Part shown: one piece after another, positions 54,421 through 64,000 of the stretch
How the letters are laid out: each line of letters opens with the position of its first letter
Position numbering within the stretch: position 1 is the first letter of the stretch
Source: Catonia carolina
Lineage: Eukaryota; Arthropoda; Insecta; Hemiptera; Achilidae
Assembly: GCA_035578175.1 (NCBI GenBank)
Contig: JAQMRL010000002.1
Location: 101,348,748-101,412,747 of the forward strand
Direction: 5' to 3'
Length of the DNA: 64,000 nt
Notes under the pieces: model-generated
What the model was told of the DNA's origin: nothing
Database searches by the model: none
What the model saw: the letters and a program-made list of their open reading frames with translations, nothing else
Translations under genes and position numbers: made by a program

Positions 54421-56200
54421 TAAGATAATTATTTAGATTTTTCATTGCATTCTAACTTTAATTCCAGTTGTTTACAACTGCGTTCGACATTAGATTCGAT
54501 TTACAAATTATTATGTACAACACAACCGAAGTACAATCTGTCTGAATTTTCATTTTGTATAATTTACATATCAACTCGAATTTTTATCCAAGGGTAAAAA
54601 GGATTCACATTTGAATCGTAGTCTGCGTTAGTTTGTCGTTTAGTGAAGTTTTTTAAAAATTATATCTGGTTTTGGTAAAAATTAAAAAAAAAAAAATAGA
54701 ATTTTGTCAAAATAGATTTTAATAACAAGGAGATGCTAAAATTAACGTCCGGTAAACGAATGTGTAATATATTATTTAGTGTCAATACTGGTTGAATTAC
54801 ATCTAACGAGAGTTTTGAACCTGGCCAGTTGTCAATGAATGGTAAATATTTTGCTTTGCTCCATGTGCGATTTGTCTGCATACGCTAGGAAGATTACCTA
54901 TAAAGGCTGATTTTTCTTCAATTTTACCAAATCTATATAGTAGCAGCTACATCTTCAAATGGGTGAGGAACCCCTCGCAGATGGCCTGCTTCGTAAAAAT
55001 TGAACTTTGGGGTCTGAAAGTAGAATTAGTGAGGACTTAAAAAACGTGAAAATCTATAAACATTAAAATATTGATTATTTCCAATGATTACAAAACGTTC
55101 TCATACTATTTAGAGAATTACAAAGTAAAATACCATCACTTAACAATATGCCAGTACAATTAAATTTCAATTCGAACGAAGAAATCTGTGAGAACGTCTA
55201 CCCAGTGCCGTAGTTCCTATAGAACTACAAGCAGCTGTTTTCAGAGAAAGGAAATACAATTTTTATGTTGAATTGGTGTAGTAGGGGGATAAGGGGCCTC
55301 AGCCCTTATGAGAAATTGTTTTGACGAAGGAGATATACAATTGCGTACCACAGAAAAGGGGCACTGAATGACGTCATCCGTTGTGTATGAAATTCGAGTC
55401 AGCTGATTTTAAGGAAGTACTTGTAATAATAAAGCACAATAGGCTATGCATTGTTCATTCTTTGGATCGGATACCATTTTAAATAATCATAATAGTTTTT
55501 AATACATAACAACATAAGATATTACAATATGTGTTTATTTAAAAGTATGAGGCGCTTATATAATTTGTTTGGATTCTTCAATATTTCCAATCAAAGTATT
55601 AATCATAATTCTGTATTGAACGCTTACCTAGTGGTGATTCCGGGTCGCCTATTCCGATTACAGTAAAATGAAAGACAACAAGGAGGGAAGTCAATAATTC
55701 TCGTGGGATTTCTTTTTGTCGGAATTGTTTATGTAGACAATGAACATTATTTGTGGAGTTCCTGCAATTGTACTAAAGCAACAAAGTGAATTGCCCTAAG
55801 TAATACTAGGTGGCCCCCAACCGATGGAAATTTTTGTATAAAGGTGGTTTGAGATGGGATTCTATCACTGCGTAGATCTATTATTTAGGTTGCAGTGATG
55901 GCAGGCTATATTAATTTACGCTCCTAAAGTACCTTAACATATGGACCAGGAATTAAACTTCTGTCTTCTGCGGTTCCGTATTCCTGGTAGTATATTCTTG
56001 CGGAGTCTCAGAGTAAATAATAGATTTTTTTTTAAAGTAACTGCAGTTCATTATTATTCACTAACGTAATTTTTATGGTCTTCGTCATAAAAAATTATGT
56101 ATGAAATAATAGTAAAATTAACATATCCGACAAAATTTGCAATCGAGAAAATATGCGGATATGATTATTTTTTCAGTCCTTAACACTAAGTTATAAGGAG
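54421..56200. other. Intronic or intergenic stretch, nothing identified
   Basis: AT-rich, no recognised element and no splice-framed exon. The short minus-strand frame at 54660-54881 has AT-driven composition. Confidence 0.35.
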
Positions 56201-56214
56201 AATAGATGCGTTTG

Positions 56215-56575
56215 AGCTTTGGTTGTACAGGCGCATACTAAAAATACCCTGGACGGATAACGTACCCAACGAGACGGTGTTGCTTAGAATGGGAACAGAA
56301 AAGGAGCTTGTTTACACCATGCAAAAAAGTAAAATGGAATATCTAGGTTATATAATGCGTAGATCAAGATATGAAATGCTTTGCTTGATAATACTAGGGA
56401 AGATTCAGGGGAAGAGAGATGTGGGAAGTAGAAGAATTTGTTGGTTGAAGAATCTTCGTGACTGGTTTCGTTGTACCTCAGCGGAGCTGTTCAGAGCTGC
56501 GGTGTCCAGATTCCGATAGCCATCATGATTGACAACCTCCGGTCGGAGAGGGAAGGTTAAGAATAAGAAACACTA
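56215..56575 (+). repeat. LINE C-terminal fragment
   Basis: The frame from 56223 encodes YRRILKIPWTDNVPNETVL, KSKMEYLGYIMRRSRYEML and RRICWLKNLRDWFRCTSAEL, followed in another frame by IMIDNLRSERE. This is the conserved tail of a common arthropod LINE protein (RRIL.IPWT..V.NE.VL...EYLGH.MR...Y...GK..GKR..GRRR.SWLKNLR.WF). Only the 3' end survives. Confidence 0.85.
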
Positions 56576-56589
56576 ACTAGGCACATAAA

Positions 56590-56750
56590 ATCTTTTGGTT
56601 CGCCGCCGTTGCGGACTTTAGGAACCACTGCTGTGAACTTTGTCCCGGGTTCGATTCCCGGTTGGATTTAACATTTTTCTTCAATCATTTTCCATCACCT
56701 TTCATCTTGTGCATTATTGTTGTATATTCGTTTTAAGTAAATAAACGGAT
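56590..56750 (+). repeat. tRNA-derived SINE, diverged head, S1-like
   Basis: CCGGGTTCGATTCCCGG is a perfect B box with T-stem, followed by TTGGATTTAACATTTTTC and a TCTTGTGCATTATTG body. The layout is that of family S1 (head, short TTTTTC linker, GCATT body), but the body is strongly diverged. Confidence 0.6.
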
Positions 56751-57270
56751 TATCTGGAACATTAACAATGCTTGGAAATGAATTTATAATATTCTGAATC
56801 ATGTATATCTATTTGGGCGAATATTATAACGTATAGACTTAAGTCTTACGTAAAATATATGTTGATATGAAGCAAGCGAACGCGTATTCTTGATGCGTCT
56901 ACAATTTAAGCACTTAACTTATGCTATCATTACGAGTGGATTGAATGACGTAATCGTTAAAGGAAAGGTGACGTTGCCGTTGAAACAGGCCAATAAGCCT
57001 CCTCTTGTTGGAATTTATTATAAGAAATAAATATACTCAATTGATATGATGGTCACGTGATTCAATATATGCATGTCATAAAATAATCATCAAGTCTGTG
57101 GTGGAAAAATTATAATTTTTCCATTCGTTATCTGCTAGGTAGTTTTTAACTTCTGAGTAAGTGACTTACGTTTGTACTAAAAATTCCGTGATAATTCTGT
57201 ATATATACTTTTTTAATTTTACGTCACAGTAATTAAGTACTACTTGAAATTTTGACGGTTTTTTTTAGAG

Positions 57271-57984
57271 CGTGATTCTCAACCTTTTAGATTATGTGAC
57301 TCTCTTTTTAAGTTAAGTATTTTGCCGACCCCCTTTCAATATTACATTAAAAAGAAAATTGAAAAATCTACAGTAGTTGTAAATTTTACTTAAGGATATG
57401 TGCATTAATGAATAATTTAAGTTAAGGATATGAGTTGATAATTGTGGGAGTCAGTCCGTTTAATGAGCGCTGTACAAAATGCTGAGCTAAGTGTTCGTCT
57501 TCATAATGAACTGATAAGGCTCTATCATGTGAAATGATAGATATTGCTAACTATGTAAATGATGATATTTCTCTATCAGGCAATAAAATTAACTTTCAAC
57601 AATCCTACTGCCGAAAAATGTTTGATAAATATTAAAAATGAACACCCAGAACTGTCCAGAGTAGCGTTGAAAATTTTGATACCATTTACCACATCCTACA
57701 GCTGTGGACAAGGATTTTCCATAATCGTGAATTTGTGCTGACTCTGGAAAATGACATCGTTTTGTACGTTAAAAAAATAAATCTAGTCGTTAAAAATTGG
57801 TTAATTCCAAACTTGCCCGTTTCGCGTTAGTTGGGAGAAGTTGTGAAAGTAATGTACAATTTTTGTCTCTTTTTTTTAAAATAAATAATTATAAAAGTAA
57901 GTGTTTACAATTTTTACCCGTATTTCGCGACGACCCCTAGACATGTCTTGCGTGGGGTCGTAACCCACTGGTTGAAAAAAGTTA
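57271..57984 (+). mobile_element. Degraded hAT element with 8-bp target duplication
   Basis: TTTTAGAG at 57263-57270 recurs at 57985-57992. The ends are CGTGATTCTCAACC on the left and, in reverse complement, a decayed TTTTTTCAACCAGTGGG on the right, close to the CAG.GGTTCTCAACC ends of hAT elements. The interior keeps a fragment of transposase. At 714 bp it is a deletion derivative. Confidence 0.85.
57555..57741 (+). pseudogene. hAT transposase C-terminal (dimerisation) remnant, ZBED5-like
   Basis: The frame encodes NIKNEHPELSRVALKILIPF and TTSYSCGQGFS, matching the family pattern (..YPELS..AL.IL.PF.TTYLCE.GFS) of the C-terminal dimerisation region. The zinc finger and most of the catalytic region are missing, so it cannot be active. 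It is centred in the element with the 8-bp duplication. Confidence 0.8.
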
Positions 57985-57992
57985 TTTTAGAG

Positions 57993-59270
57993 CATTGACA
58001 ATAGTGAATTATTTGGGGATTGTAAAACTCATCGTTATTTTCCCGAAAAATTAATAACCATTTTACTTACTCGAGACGCTTGTGTAGAAAGGAAATTATT
58101 GTCATCGTGAAATGTAAGCTACATGGTTTTACGATTGTAGAAGAAAGGAATGAATATTTCCAGTTTTCAAAAATAAATTTACATTCTTTATTTAGAAATA
58201 GTCGACACTTTTAATTTAATTGGATGACAATTTTTAGATATTTAGTTCTTCAATAAAGGGTTTACAAGAATCACGTATTGTTGCTTGTGAAATGACTTTG
58301 ACAATCCATTTTTGCATCCTGAAGAATTTTTTGCGTTGAAAATCCCAAATTTAATAAGTGAGAATATTTAAGAATAATATATGTTCAAAATTATTAATTT
58401 GCTTTGGAGTGTATATAAGTGGACCTATCACCAAGATTTGAGAAAAAACTACTTTTTGGTTGTTAATCTTTTATACTTTATTTATTATTGTAAGATCGTT
58501 AATAATTGTTTTATTAAAGTTAACGTTGCTTAATTAATTAATAGCCCTACTTCAAAAATGTACGAAAATTCAATTTTTTTTTATTTTTCAAGAAATGTTT
58601 TTCTTTTGAAATAAATGTTGTTTTCATTACGTTTTGCGAAAGTTTTTGCAAACAATAATTGAGCATTGTATTGAGATGGTTTCAAAGATTTGAAGTAACT
58701 TTTTTTGAAATTTTGATAGATGATACCGGAAATTCATTCTTCCCATATAAATTATCATTAACTTATTTCCGAAATCGTGGAGGTATCAAGCTGAAAAATT
58801 AGGAGCATAGTATTTAAACCCATTCTAATTTATTATAGTAAGATTAAAATTTAAGATGCTATTAATTAAATTACGTGTATTAAAAAACAGCCATTTTACT
58901 TACACTTTGAATGTTTTTTTTAAATCTCAAATATTTCACAGCAAAAATTAATAATTTATTCCCTTCACTTCTAAATTTTATGTCTTGATAGGCCTAGAAA
59001 ATTTTAGTTAGTTTTCTCCAACAAATTTTGGGGAAACGGGTTAGTAAGTTCCATTTTAACATTGTGTAGGTACGGTTTACAGATCCCATAAAAATTTTAA
59101 GTCGTAACAGTAGGATTTGGGTTATTTTATTTTAGGCCCTCAATGGAGCAAATCTAGTCAAAGTTGGGGAGATCATGTTGGAATTCTTCTTCATCGCCCA
59201 ATACTCTTTCATTCTTTGATATTTGTTCATCTGAATGCTCTAATTCCTCCGTTTTGAAGTTTTGATTTTT
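57993..59270. other. AT-rich stretch, nothing identified
   Basis: No exon, RNA gene or recognised repeat seen. Confidence 0.35.
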
Positions 59271-59277
59271 TAATTTG

Positions 59278-59540
59278 TCTGGTTCGGTCTAGGGGTAGTT
59301 CCTGGTTCAAATCTTAGTGAAGGTATTTTTATATGAATTTGAATACTGGTCAATGGTTACCATTGTACTTTCATTGTTGGGTTCAATTTATCGTACTCTC
59401 TCAGGAATGGTCGGCCTGGGTCTGTACAAGACAACACTTTATTTATTCGTCATACACATTATTCTCATCTCATTGGATCATGTTGTTGTTTATTGTCCTT
59501 AAATTGAACAACTGCAACTTACCCCCAAGGGATTAAAAAC
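59278..59540 (+). repeat. SINE family S2, best copy
   Basis: Head with GGTCTAGGGGTAG and CTGGTTCAAATCTTAG (B-box-like), then GAATTTGAATACTGGTCAAT, GGAATGGTCGGCCTGGGTCT, ACAAGACAACACTTTATTTA, CATACACATTATTC, TCTCATTGGATC and TTGAACAACTGCAACTTACC. The two open frames over it are shadows of the repeat. Confidence 0.75.
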
Positions 59541-60892
59541 TTGTTTTCCCGATTTTAAGTGTAGCTTTTCGTCTGTTGAAAATTTGTTCCTTTGTAATTT
59601 TCATGTGTTTCAGAACCTCTTCCACTTATAATAACTAATTATTTTTAACTTATTTATTTTGTTGATCGGAAATCAGGGTCTTGATCAGTCTTTCCTCTTG
59701 GAGCCTTACTTCATGATTATAACATGTTAATCTTTTCTTTCTCATAACGCTTATTAAGGATTCGTTTTTATGATATTGCAAACAAGTTCGATAGATTGTT
59801 TTCAGACAATTTGATGTCTAACAGTGTGTGTGTAGTGTTATAATTTAAGTAATAGTTACTTTGTGTGTAGTGTTTTTGTTAGTCGTAGACAGTTCATTGA
59901 TGCTGTATAAATGTAGTATGAAATAGTACTATAACAATGATCTGTTGTACTATAACAAGTGCAGTTTTGTGAGTAGGGTATATGTAATATTATTTTATAT
60001 AACTGTAATAGTAATTGTTATCAAGTGCTAATGGGCGATGGCACATTTACTTGATAACCCTTCTGTTCACTGCCACACCATACGATTCTTAACATCACCC
60101 TCACCTTGAACCTCTCCTCTTAGTGTCTAGATTAATAATTATTCATTTTATTTATTATTATTAATAATAATTAATTTAAAAATAATTATCATGCAATAAT
60201 GTGACTTGTTACAAGTCACTGAACAGATTACAATTTGATGTTTGTAATACTAGTATATTTTATACTTATTCGATTATTTTTAACGTATTCCTTTTATCTT
60301 TAATAGGACAAATTGTTAAAACATCTCTCAGGTCAACTAATAATAATTTCTCGTTCTGCTGAGTAGTGAATCGTTTGGATAAGATTCACAGTAGGGTAGT
60401 GATTATCGGAACAATTGTGGACAGGGCTTTCGATACCCAAAAAACCCAAAAATAAATATGGACCTGATTGGTTTGAGTTGAGTAATTTTCTTATCCTCTT
60501 TTTTTCTACAATGTGTACATACTGTTCTCGTGTTTGTTATAGAAAAAACAAAACATTGATAAATAAAGAGCTTAATGTATGAAGATGCTGAGTAACATTT
60601 TTTAAAGAAGTCAGTTTTTGTGATTGATGCAATTTGAGAGTGAACATTTTGTTCTGCTGATGACATAAGAGTGTCATCTATCTCTACAGTTAAAGGAAAT
60701 AATATTTGTGCTTAGTGTTTTTGTAAAGGTGTTAAGATTGCTTGACTTTTCCACCAGAATATACTGCAATCTTTTTTTTGTTTTCATATAACTTATTGAT
60801 GCATTATCTGTTCCATAACAATAAAAATGCATTTTATCGCTTAGAGCTAGCTAGAGATCACATAAAAACATATTATACTGTTCTTTATTATT

Positions 60893-61295
60893 TACATCGC
60901 CCATAACAGGCAGGTGGAGTGTTTAATTATTTGCCCTCGATCTGCTTGTTTCAGGGCTACAAAAAATAGTTCTGTTTCTTATCACGTGGTCAGCCAATTA
61001 TATGACTTAACTATTTAATAACATAAGAGGTAGGGGTATAAAAGACGCTAGTCAGAGTTATCTCCTCAAGTAATGAATTTCATTTCACAGCGCCAGTCCC
61101 TGTGGTGAATGAAGTGAAGGTGTCATTAGCAGGGTGCAGAGTAGATGCTTTTCGAAGGGCCTGGAATGCTGATAAGCATAGGCTACTTTTGTACTCGGTG
61201 AGGAAGGCAAAAGTAAACCACCTCGCTCCTCGTTTTACATAGTAAAACCTCAAGAGTTCAAACCAGCCTTTCGGCTGTTGATCTAAATAACAACA
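60893..61295 (+). repeat. Family A dispersed repeat, full length (A10)
   Basis: Runs from ATCGCCCATAACAGGCAGG to CCTTTCGGCTGTTGATC and TAAATAACAAC. The CTCTAGAG hairpin is mutated here (CTCAAGAG). The 5' boundary at GCCCATAACAGGCAGGTGG is shared with A4, A5, A6 and A8, which fixes the start of the family. Confidence 0.83.
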
Positions 61296-61299
61296 ATTA

Positions 61300-62870
61300 T
61301 TTACAATCAATTAAAGTAATTAAAAAATTTAAAATATAAATAATAGGCCTACTTGATCTCGACATATATGTACACCGTAGTTTCCTGAAGATAATTAGAA
61401 ATTTTCATTCAATATTTACAATATTCGCAGACGTCAATCATGTATAAAATATTAACACCCTATTATTTACAAAGTAAAATAAAACTACTTTCAGAATCGC
61501 CATGGTAGATGCAGTACAGTAGCACGTTTTACTTAGAAAATCGTTGCTGTTGTCTGACAGATTTAACGCTAGATGATTTTTTTAACATTCAGTATTTAAT
61601 TTTCAGTAATTTCTTTAAAATATTTCGACGGAAAGGAAATAAAAATACGTAAGTACGTTTAATAGATTTAATAACAGTTTGTCTAGGTTTGTAATTCTTA
61701 CCCCTGGTACAGCCAAAATTGGTTCAGATCCGTACGTAGCCTACATACAGTTCGAAATATAGTGTATTCCAATATATAAAAAAATATATAATATGTAAAT
61801 ATAAAGCCTACATACCAAAATAAATGTGTTGTTCTTATTTTATTTTTATTTTTTTTAAAAATGGATATAGACTATGCATTCATTATCTTTCATTTTTTTA
61901 TAAGGTTGCTTATAACAACTGTTAGATAAAATAAGAACATAAATAAAGAGAAATTACACATGGATTGTAGGCTAGACTAACACACGGTTGTGTGCTAGTG
62001 CACTCGCGAGGTGAGGAGCGAAATGCGGATAACTCAACAGTTGAACTCGCCGTGTACAACCTATATTAATAAAAAACTTTGTTATGATTTTTGTGGTGGA
62101 TTCAACACATACATTTGGTATCCCTGAAATATAATATTAGGTTTCTTCTTTTGTTTTAAAGTCTCGTCAACTTAGAATTTTAACGTTTACATCTTAACGT
62201 AATTACATGTTGGTAGTACCTACAGTTTGCAAAATTTAAGTAAGAAAAGTCGAAAAGTAAACAAAAATATCTAAAATTATATATTATCGATTTATTGAAC
62301 GAGTTTTAAAGAAGGTCTTCTTAACGCCATCACCATTTTGATACAAACATCTATTTTAATTCAAGTCACACGAAACGCTTTTAGATTGAAGACCTGGGAA
62401 CTCGATCAACTAATGGTCGATGATCTGAAGAATTTTGGATTACTTTTGAATATCAGATGGAGTGAATTAATTTAGAACAAGTAATTCGTAATCTTAAAAT
62501 AATTATGTCTACTTGTTTCAATGTATAATTAATTTTCGGAAATGTCTCAAAAGTAATTTTCCTAACACGTCTCAATCTGTCAGTCCATTTAACAAGGCTT
62601 TTCCATTCTTTTACCATTTTCTTAATAAATAATTTCGTAAAATCGGTGTATGAAGCTCAGTCAAGTTCGTATGGTTGTCATTCTAGCAGACATTCTAGTT
62701 TCTTTATCAGCTCTCTGGTGTTACCTTTGTGAAACGGGATCTAACTAAAAATTCTATTTGTTTGGACAATTTTTCTTTATTTTTATTCCTGATCCTAGAT
62801 AATATTCTCTAAGAATCTAAGATAATTGAACTGTGCATTCAGTATTGTTGGCATATTTCATAAATAATGT
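61300..62870. other. AT-rich stretch, nothing identified
   Basis: No coding exon with usable splice sites was recognised, and no repeat family seen elsewhere in the window. Confidence 0.35.
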
Positions 62871-62877
62871 TATGAAG

Positions 62878-63000
62878 TAGTGTAGTAGTCAGCACTATAT
62901 GCTTCTATGCCAGGAGTCCCGGGTTCAACTCCCATTCAGGTATAACAATTTTTCATCTATCTGCAGTAATTTCCAAAACAGTCGGACGTAAAACAAAAAA
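62878..63000 (+). repeat. tRNA-derived SINE, family S1, third head variant
   Basis: Head GTAGTGTAGTAGTCAGCACT, B box CCGGGTTCAACTCCCATTC, then GGTATAACAATTTTTCATC and the body TCTGCAGTAATTTCC, CAGTCGGACGT, with an A-rich end. It shares its body with 2122-2296 and 38287-38465. Confidence 0.78.
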
Positions 63001-64000
63001 CTCAATATGATCATTATTTTCTAGTTGTATTTTCATAAAATTGAACAGAGTTCATATTTGGCTGTCATTTGGTCATCGTATAGGTTGGTTAATTAATATT
63101 ACTTAACAATTTAATTACAAACCCAGAGTTCTTATAAACAATTAAGTAAACAATGCAATATTGTAATGTTCTACATATACGTGTACTGTACATTCGTATC
63201 TGATAAGGTATAGGAGTGTAGGTTTGTTTTGGCGGAGGTGAAGGATAATATGGGGGATGGGTCATGAGAACGGGCAGAATTGAAATGAAATGACGATAAT
63301 TGTATTGGGGCCAACATACAATAAGTGATCCTCCATCTCCACACCTGCGCTGGCTCTCTCTATCCCCTTTACTCTATCTTTCTCTTTCTCTATCGTATCA
63401 CACCTGCATCAGCTGCTACTCTTGCCTTTGGTCTGGTTGGTAAAAAAGAAGACGGCAGATGTTGTGTTACACACATATTACTTACCAAGACCTCCTGTAT
63501 AACCATTACTTTAGGACATAACAAATTATATTACGTATTAAGTATTAAATTGTAATTCGAGAGAATTATCCATAAAAATATTCCTTGATTAAATATTTTA
63601 ACCTTGCTAATCAAACAAAAATACATCAAAAACTTAAGGTAACCCTGAAAACACAATTTTTTTTTTGTTTTTCTGATCCCGTAAATTTTTAAGTAAAAAT
63701 AACAGAAGTTAAGAAACTAGATGCCTGCTAGTTATAATATCAAACAAAAAGATAAATTTGTTTTTTCTAAAACGAAGGCCATTTGAAAAACACTAATGTT
63801 TTCGATTTGTTAAGTTTATCCACTTCTTTTATCACCCGACTACAGAAAACCAATTTGCGTTTTAATTGTGTGTGAAATATACTAAAACCTATGTTTTTAC
63901 AGATGTCTAGTTGTCTAGAGTTAGTTTATTAAACACCTGCTATGTTTTTTTTATATTTTATCGTATTCTGGTTTTTAGTTGTTTTATTTACTTTTAATTT
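63001..64000. other. Right edge of window, nothing identified
   Basis: A CT-rich stretch (63330-63400) and AT-rich sequence. The 76-codon frame at 63325-63555 is driven by the CT tract and has no family signature. Confidence 0.35.

Noticed and set aside
59317..59536. Two overlapping open frames, one with hydrophobic residues
   Set aside because: They lie entirely in an S2 SINE and are chance frames.
63325..63555. 76-codon frame at the right edge, as exon 2 of the second gene
   Set aside because: The composition is driven by a CT-rich tract and there is no convincing acceptor in the right phase.
1..64000. CRISPR arrays, operons, bacterial mobile elements or viral genes
   Set aside because: No regularly spaced repeats, polycistronic layout or viral proteins were seen; the architecture is that of an intron-rich animal genome.

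Overview
The window looks like AT-rich nuclear DNA of an arthropod, most likely an insect. Genes are split by long introns with GT/AG junctions, there is no operon structure, and most of the non-exon sequence is transposon debris. A hemipteran is my guess from the general look of the repeats and transposase; the sequence alone does not prove it.

Two host genes are supported, both on the plus strand. The first (3444-22092) is a complete six-exon gene for a 1103-residue HMMR/RHAMM-like protein, the hyaluronan-mediated motility receptor and spindle-associated coiled-coil family. Every exon junction is in phase. The N-terminus (MSFPKA..., CAPPPGKYD) and the C-terminal LGHQNLKQKI block are the family hallmarks, and one 2.55-kb exon encodes almost the whole coiled coil. 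The second gene is seen only as a first coding exon (35753-36099) in a locally GC-rich promoter that carries a perfect CRE (TGACGTCA). Its product is not recognised, and no second exon could be found in the remaining 28 kb, so the rest of the window is probably its first intron.

The introns and flanks are packed with mobile elements. Intron 1 of HMMR holds a 5'-truncated LINE inserted in another LINE with a 13-bp target duplication. Intron 3 holds a nearly intact Tc1/mariner element (12818-14186) with one in-frame stop, two SINEs, two LINE fragments and a 179-bp palindromic insertion with a perfect 15-bp duplication. The 3' flank (22.1-35.7 kb) holds a hAT-type MITE with an 8-bp duplication and a DNA element with roughly 105-bp inverted ends. 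The 36-64 kb part holds many copies of two abundant families, SINEs, LINE tails and a degraded hAT element.

The most interesting unexplained material is two dispersed families. Family B (8 copies, 0.5-1.1 kb) has short asymmetric inverted ends, a terminal stem-loop, an internal (CA)n tract and duplicated hairpin modules. It resembles a non-autonomous Helentron/HINE rolling-circle element. Family A (10 copies, about 400 bp) ends in a chain of four adjacent small hairpins followed by an (AAC)n-like tail, which suggests an RNA-mobilised element. All family assignments rest on reading alone; no search was run.
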